From Lysinibacillus sp. B2A1 (lineage in GTDB: Bacteria; Bacillota; Bacilli; Bacillales_A; Planococcaceae): 64,000 nt of DNA. The notes under the pieces were generated by a model. The model was not told the origin of the DNA. It saw only the letters and a program-made list of their open reading frames with translations, and ran no database searches. This document shows positions 59,997-64,000 of the stretch, one piece after another. Where the stretch lies: the NCBI GenBank assembly GCA_002973635.1, contig CP027224.1:1312501-1376500 (forward strand). Reading direction: 5' to 3'. Made by a program: the position numbers and the translations under genes. The number at the start of each line of letters is the position of its first letter. Position 1 is the first letter of the stretch.

Positions 59997-60275
59997 ATGG
60001 CTGTTAATAAAAAAGTACCTCTTCGAAAATGTGTAGCTACTGGAGAAATGCTACCCAAAAAAGAAATGATTCGTGTTGTTCGTTCAAAAGAGGGCGAGGT
60101 AAGTGTGGATGTTTCTGGAAAAAAATCCGGACGTGGTGCTTATGTCTCTAAATCAGAGGAGGCAGTTGAAATCGCCCGCAAGAAAAATGTTTTAGGGCAC
60201 CAACTTGATGTGAAAATTCCTGAAGAAATTTACGATGAACTACTGTTGCTGATTCGCAGGGAGTCTATTATATGA
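59997..60275 (+). CDS. ylxR: YlxR family RNA-binding/nucleoid-associated protein
   Basis: 92-residue basic protein from ATG 59997 (GGAAAGGTG upstream). The family motif RKCVATGEMLPKKEMIRVV is followed by SGRGAYVSKS. Always next to nusA and infB; reported as an RNase P modulator or regulator in some species, but its role is not settled. Overlaps ylxQ by 4 bases. Confidence 0.93.
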   Translation: MAVNKKVPLRKCVATGEMLPKKEMIRVVRSKEGEVSVDVSGKKSGRGAYVSKSEEAVEIARKKNVLGHQLDVKIPEEIYDELLLLIRRESII

Positions 60276-60580
60276 TCCAGCAAGCAGTGTTTAATTTGCT
60301 TGGAATAGCGGCCAGAGCCCGTAAAGTTATTTCAGGAGAAGAGTTAGTAGTGAAAGAAGTCCGCAATGGTAATGCTAAGCTAGTACTGCTTGCAAACGAT
60401 GCTTCTAAAAACTCTAGCAAGAAAATTCAAGATAAATGCACGTACTACAACGTTGAGTATCATGTAATTGGTGATCGTTATGATCTAGGACATGCTACAG
60501 GTAAGGAGGCCCGAGTGGCTTTAGCTATTACCGATAAAGGTTTTGCAAGTAAATTGTCTAGTCTACTCAACGAAAAATAA
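60272..60580 (+). CDS. ylxQ: YlxQ, L7Ae-family RNA-binding protein
   Basis: 102-residue member of the L7Ae/L30e family of kink-turn RNA binders. [20 protein letters not shown] and [17 protein letters not shown] are conserved. ATG lies in the ylxR stop overlap, with CAGGGAG upstream. Physiological role is unclear. Confidence 0.93.
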   Translation: MIQQAVFNLLGIAARARKVISGEELVVKEVRNGNAKLVLLANDASKNSSKKIQDKCTYYNVEYHVIGDRYDLGHATGKEARVALAITDKGFASKLSSLLNEK

Positions 60581-60594
60581 TCGGGGGTGAGCAG

Positions 60595-62880
60595 ATGACC
60601 AAAATCAGAGTTCATGAATATGCAAAACAAGTGAATAAAACGAGTAAAGAGGTTATTGAAGCACTAAGTAAATTAAATGTGAGTGTAACAAATCACATGT
60701 CTATGTTAGAAAAGGACATTGTGTCGAAGTTAAACCAATCATTTAGTACATCAGGAAAAAAAGAAGTGAAACCACCTACTCAAAACATATCACAAAGAAC
60801 ACAAGCAAATGGCCAACAAAAACCACAGCAATCGATGAGAAGGCAAGAAGGGCAAATGCAACAATCTGCTACTTCTAAGCCTAAAGCAAACAATCAGCAA
60901 CAAATGCGTCAAAACTCAAATTCGTCTAACGAAAAATCTAAGAATACTAAAGGTAATCAAAATCGAAATATGACACAAAATAATAATAATAATAACAATA
61001 ATAATAATCGTAGAGGTGGCGGTGGTTTTAACCAACGTCCAAAACCAGGAATTCACGGAGGCAAACGTCGCCATCCAAAAACACATCAACCATCAGTACC
61101 AGTGAAACAAAAGGAATTACCAGAAAAAATTACATTCGTTGAATCACTATCTGTTGCGGAATTAGCAAAAAAACTACATCGTGAACCATCAGAAATCATT
61201 AAAAAGTTATTTATGCTCGGTGTGATGGCAACAATTAACCAAGAATTAGATAAGGATGCAATTGAATTAATTTGTGCAGACTATGGTGTAGAAGTTGAAG
61301 AAGAAATTCGTGTAGATATTACGGATTTAGAAACGCACTTCGAACAAACAGAAGAAGTTAATGAGGAAGAATTATCAGAACGTCCTCCTGTCGTAACAAT
61401 TATGGGTCACGTTGACCATGGTAAAACGACGTTATTAGACTCTATTCGTCATACAAAAGTTACAGCAGGAGAAGCTGGTGGTATTACACAGCATATCGGT
61501 GCTTACCAAGTAACTGAAGGCGACAAAAAAATTACGTTCCTTGATACACCAGGTCACGCTGCTTTTACAACAATGCGTGCACGTGGAGCAAAAGTAACAG
61601 ACTTAACAATTTTAGTGGTAGCTGCGGATGATGGTGTCATGCCTCAAACGGTAGAAGCTATTAATCATGCAAAAGCAGCAGAAGTACCAATTATTGTTGC
61701 TGTCAATAAAATGGATAAACCTTCAGCGAACCCTGATCGTGTGATGCAAGAATTAACAGAGCATGGTCTTGTTCCAGAGGCTTGGGGCGGAGATACAATT
61801 TTTGTACCGATTTCTGCATTAAAAGGCGAGGGAATTGATACATTACTTGAAATGATTTTACTTGTTGCAGAAGTAGGCGAATTAAAAGCGAACCCTAACC
61901 GTCTAGCTATAGGTACAGTTATTGAAGCACAGCTTGATAAAGGTCGTGGTTCAGTTGCAACGCTGTTAGTACAGGATGGAACACTAAAAGTAGGAGACCC
62001 GATTGTTGTTGGTCATGCTTACGGGCGAGTACGTGCGATGGTAAATGATAAGGGCCGTCGTGTGAAGGAGGCTGGACCATCAACGCCAGTAGAAATTACT
62101 GGTTTAAATGATGTACCACAAGCTGGTGACCGCTTCGTTGTTTTTGAAGATGAAAAAACAGCACGTCAAGTCGGTGAAACACGTGCAATGTCTGCCATTC
62201 AAGCACAACGTTCTGAAAAACAGCGCGTAACATTGGATAATCTATTTGAACAAATGAGCCAAGGTGAAATGAAAGAACTTAACCTCATCGTGAAGGCTGA
62301 CGTTCAAGGTACTGTTGAAGCAATGGCTGCATCTTTAATGAAAATTGATGTAGAAGGCGTTAACGTAAAAATTATTCACACAGGCGCAGGAGCAATTACA
62401 GAATCAGATATATCTCTTGCTGCGGCATCAAATGCCATTGTAATTGGTTTTAACGTTCGTCCAGACGTTAATGCAAAACGTGCAGCAGAACAAGAAGGCG
62501 TAGATATTCGTTTACACCGTATTATTTATAAAGTAATTGAAGAAATTGAACAAGCGATGAAAGGTATGCTTGATCCAGAGTTTGAAGAAAAAATTATTGG
62601 TCAAGCAGAAGTACGTCAAACAATTAAAGTTTCTAAAGTTGGTACTATCGCTGGTTCGTACGTAACAGACGGAAAAGTAACGCGTGATTCTGGCGTACGT
62701 GTCATTCGTGATAATGTAGTTATTTTTGAAGGTGAGTTAGATACTCTAAAACGTTTCAAAGATGAAGTGAAAGAAGTTGCGAAAGGGTACGAATGTGGTA
62801 TTACAATTACAAACTTCAATGATATTAAAGAAGGCGACATTATTGAAGCCTATATTATGGAAGAAGTTAAACGCGTCTAA
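60595..62880 (+). CDS. infB: Translation initiation factor IF-2
   Basis: GTPase that brings fMet-tRNA to the 30S subunit. 761 residues: an N-terminal IF2_N module, a long Gln/Asn/Lys-rich linker that contains an Asn tract of about 10 near residue 130, a second IF2_N module, the G domain with [24 protein letters not shown] and NKMDKP, then domains II-IV. GGGGGTGAG precedes the ATG. The end abuts ylxP. Confidence 0.98.
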   Translation: MTKIRVHEYAKQVNKTSKEVIEALSKLNVSVTNHMSMLEKDIVSKLNQSFSTSGKKEVKPPTQNISQRTQANGQQKPQQSMRRQEGQMQQSATSKPKANNQQQMRQNSNSSNEKSKNTKGNQNRNMTQNNNNNNNNNNRRGGGGFNQRPKPGIHGGKRRHPKTHQPSVPVKQKELPEKITFVESLSVAELAKKLHREPSEIIKKLFMLGVMATINQELDKDAIELICADYGVEVEEEIRVDITDLETHFEQTEEVNEEELSERPPVVTIMGHVDHGKTTLLDSIRHTKVTAGEAGGITQHIGAYQVTEGDKKITFLDTPGHAAFTTMRARGAKVTDLTILVVAADDGVMPQTVEAINHAKAAEVPIIVAVNKMDKPSANPDRVMQELTEHGLVPEAWGGDTIFVPISALKGEGIDTLLEMILLVAEVGELKANPNRLAIGTVIEAQLDKGRGSVATLLVQDGTLKVGDPIVVGHAYGRVRAMVNDKGRRVKEAGPSTPVEITGLNDVPQAGDRFVVFEDEKTARQVGETRAMSAIQAQRSEKQRVTLDNLFEQMSQGEMKELNLIVKADVQGTVEAMAASLMKIDVEGVNVKIIHTGAGAITESDISLAAASNAIVIGFNVRPDVNAKRAAEQEGVDIRLHRIIYKVIEEIEQAMKGMLDPEFEEKIIGQAEVRQTIKVSKVGTIAGSYVTDGKVTRDSGVRVIRDNVVIFEGELDTLKRFKDEVKEVAKGYECGITITNFNDIKEGDIIEAYIMEEVKRV

Positions 62881-63158
62881 TGATTGTCTACGCAGAGGTT
62901 GAATTCATCATTCAAACTGCCCATTCGTTAAAGGAAAAACGTGCTGTCTTACAGCGTATGATTACCCGCACAAAGCAAAAATTTAATGTATCTATTGCGG
63001 AAATTGACCATCAAAATGTATGGCAGCGCACGAAATTAGCACTTGTTGCTGTTTCTTCTTCAAAAGAAGCAGCCGAGCGAGAAATTAATCATGCGCTTCA
63101 TTTCTTACAGTCAAATCCGTCATGGGAACAGCTCAATGTGTGGCGAGACTATTTATAA
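62880..63158 (+). CDS. ylxP: YlxP family protein (DUF503)
   Basis: 92-residue ferredoxin-like-fold protein of unknown function, always near infB and rbfA. Motifs: HSLKEKRAVLQRMITRTKQK and VSIAEIDHQNVWQRTKLALV. The start overlaps the infB stop by one base (TAATG). Possibly linked to ribosome maturation by neighbourhood. Confidence 0.92.
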   Translation: MIVYAEVEFIIQTAHSLKEKRAVLQRMITRTKQKFNVSIAEIDHQNVWQRTKLALVAVSSSKEAAEREINHALHFLQSNPSWEQLNVWRDYL

Positions 63159-63167
63159 GTAACTGAA

Positions 63168-63233
63168 GATAGCTGTGTCATTTATATGTAGAGATGATTC
63201 TAATACCTATAAAAGGATGAGCACACAACTATC
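63168..63233 (+). repeat. Inverted repeat upstream of rbfA
   Basis: GATAGCTGTGT (63168-63178) and ACACAACTATC (63223-63233) pair at 10 of 11 positions across a 44-base loop. It may form a leader hairpin before rbfA; no T tract. Confidence 0.35.
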
Positions 63234-63260
63234 TGTACATCGAAATAGAGGTGACAAATT

Positions 63261-63602
63261 ATGTCTCTACGCTCAAACCGTGTTGCTGAGCAAATGAAAA
63301 AAGAACTCGGTGATATTCTTGGCCGTAAAATAAAAGATCCGCGTGTTGGGTTTGTTACTGTTACGGGTGTTGAGGTAACAGGTGATTTACAGCAAGCGAC
63401 TATTTATATTACATCTTTAGGCAATGAACGTGAACGAGAAGAAACGCTTAAAGCTTTAGTAAAAGCTTCTGGTTTTATTCGTTCAGAAATCGGTTCCCGT
63501 ATCCGATTACGCCGTACACCAGAATTAATCTTTGAATTTGATTCATCGATTGAATATGGGAACCGTATTGATACATTGCTACGAGGTCTACACGAAGAAT
63601 AA
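63261..63602 (+). CDS. rbfA: 30S ribosome-binding factor RbfA
   Basis: Cold-adaptation and 16S rRNA 5'-end maturation factor with a KH-like fold. The 113 residues include [32 protein letters not shown] and the terminal [16 protein letters not shown] block. AGAGGTGAC precedes the ATG. A terminator lies between it and truB. Confidence 0.97.
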   Translation: MSLRSNRVAEQMKKELGDILGRKIKDPRVGFVTVTGVEVTGDLQQATIYITSLGNEREREETLKALVKASGFIRSEIGSRIRLRRTPELIFEFDSSIEYGNRIDTLLRGLHEE

Positions 63603-63623
63603 GGAAAAGGTAAAGGTAAAGAG

Positions 63624-63659
63624 TCTGCCACATGCATGTTCATGCAGGCAGGCTTTTTA
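63624..63659 (+). terminator. Intrinsic terminator between rbfA and truB
   Basis: GTCTGCC (63624-63630) pairs with GGCAGGC (63648-63654) with one G-T pair, followed by T5. Confidence 0.8.
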
Positions 63660-63720
63660 TTGTAGAAAAAATTTGTTGTTTTGGCAAAGCTACAACAAAG
63701 AAGACTTTGGGAGGAACTAT

Positions 63721-64000
63721 ATGAACGGTATTTTACCGCTTTGGAAAGAACGTGGCATGACAAGCCATGATTGTGTTTTTAAATTACGAAAAATTTTACG
63801 CACAAAAAAAGTAGGGCATACAGGTACGCTTGATCCAGGAGTAGAGGGTGTTCTGCCAATTTGTATTGGACAGGCAACAAGGATTGCAGAATATTTAACA
63901 GATGCAGGAAAAACCTATGAAGCTATTATATCTATTGGTCGAACAACGACAACTGAGGATGCAGAAGGTGAAACAGTTCAACAAGATAACACTATGAAGA
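63721..64000 (+). CDS. truB: tRNA pseudouridine(55) synthase TruB, 3'-truncated by window edge
   Basis: Makes pseudouridine 55 in the tRNA T-loop. Only the first 93 codons are visible: [20 protein letters not shown], then [20 protein letters not shown] with the catalytic Asp in the GTLDP motif. GGGAGGAAC is 6-7 bases before the ATG. With trmFO this is a second enzyme acting on the T-arm in this window. Confidence 0.97.
   Translation, partial: MNGILPLWKERGMTSHDCVFKLRKILRTKKVGHTGTLDPGVEGVLPICIGQATRIAEYLTDAGKTYEAIISIGRTTTTEDAEGETVQQDNTMK

Overview
The window is chromosomal DNA of a low-GC, motile, endospore-former-type Firmicute. Gene order, protein motifs and strong Gram-positive ribosome-binding sites point to the Bacillaceae/Caryophanaceae, and Lysinibacillus is my best guess (inference from recall, not a database match). 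All convincing genes are on the + strand. No tRNA, rRNA, CRISPR array, prophage or DNA transposase was seen.

Layout. (1) 1-10.6 kb: sucC (5' end outside the window), sucD, dprA, topA, trmFO, then xerC-hslV-hslU-codY. (2) 10.65-11.39 kb: an AT-rich, gene-free leader with a possible folded RNA. (3) 11.4-40.7 kb: one long flagellar/chemotaxis (fla/che) operon: flgB-flgC-fliE-fliF-fliG-fliH-fliI-fliJ-motE-fliK-flgD-(TIGR02530-like)-flgE-swrD-fliL-fliM-fliY-cheY-fliO-fliP-fliQ-fliR-flhB-flhA-flhF-flhG-cheB-cheA-cheW-cheC-cheD, a small membrane protein, sigD, an unknown gene and a swrB-like gene. It encodes the basal body, the type III export gate and ATPase, the switch, the chemotaxis core and the late-gene sigma factor. 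(4) 40.7-50.6 kb: rpsB-tsf-pyrH-frr-uppS-cdsA-dxr-rseP-proS (translation, UMP kinase, undecaprenyl diphosphate and phospholipid precursors, isoprenoids, intramembrane proteolysis). (5) 50.8-57.8 kb: polC, split by a group II intron. (6) 58.2-64 kb: rimP-nusA-ylxR-ylxQ-infB-ylxP-rbfA-truB (3' end outside the window).

The most striking feature is a 2,657-nt group II intron (53729-56385) inside polC, the essential replicative polymerase gene. It sits one base after the Leu codon that follows the catalytic Asp-Ile-Asp motif, so every active PolC molecule requires splicing. Joining the exons and restoring one apparently missing G in exon 2 gives exactly 1,443 codons plus stop, close to the usual PolC length. 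The intron-encoded protein (reverse transcriptase/maturase plus HNH nuclease) is also split by an apparent one-base deletion.

Other notable points are a CheA with two consecutive P2 domains (88% identical over 112 residues), a GC-rich hairpin between the Shine-Dalgarno and start codon of swrD, a folded leader with a terminator-like end between proS and polC, and a dispersed palindromic repeat at three intergenic sites.

Caution on sequence quality: fliL, flhG, polC exon 2 and the intron protein each lack one base in a homopolymer, and cheB carries one in-frame stop. Because polC is essential, at least that lesion is probably an assembly error, and the others should be viewed with the same suspicion.
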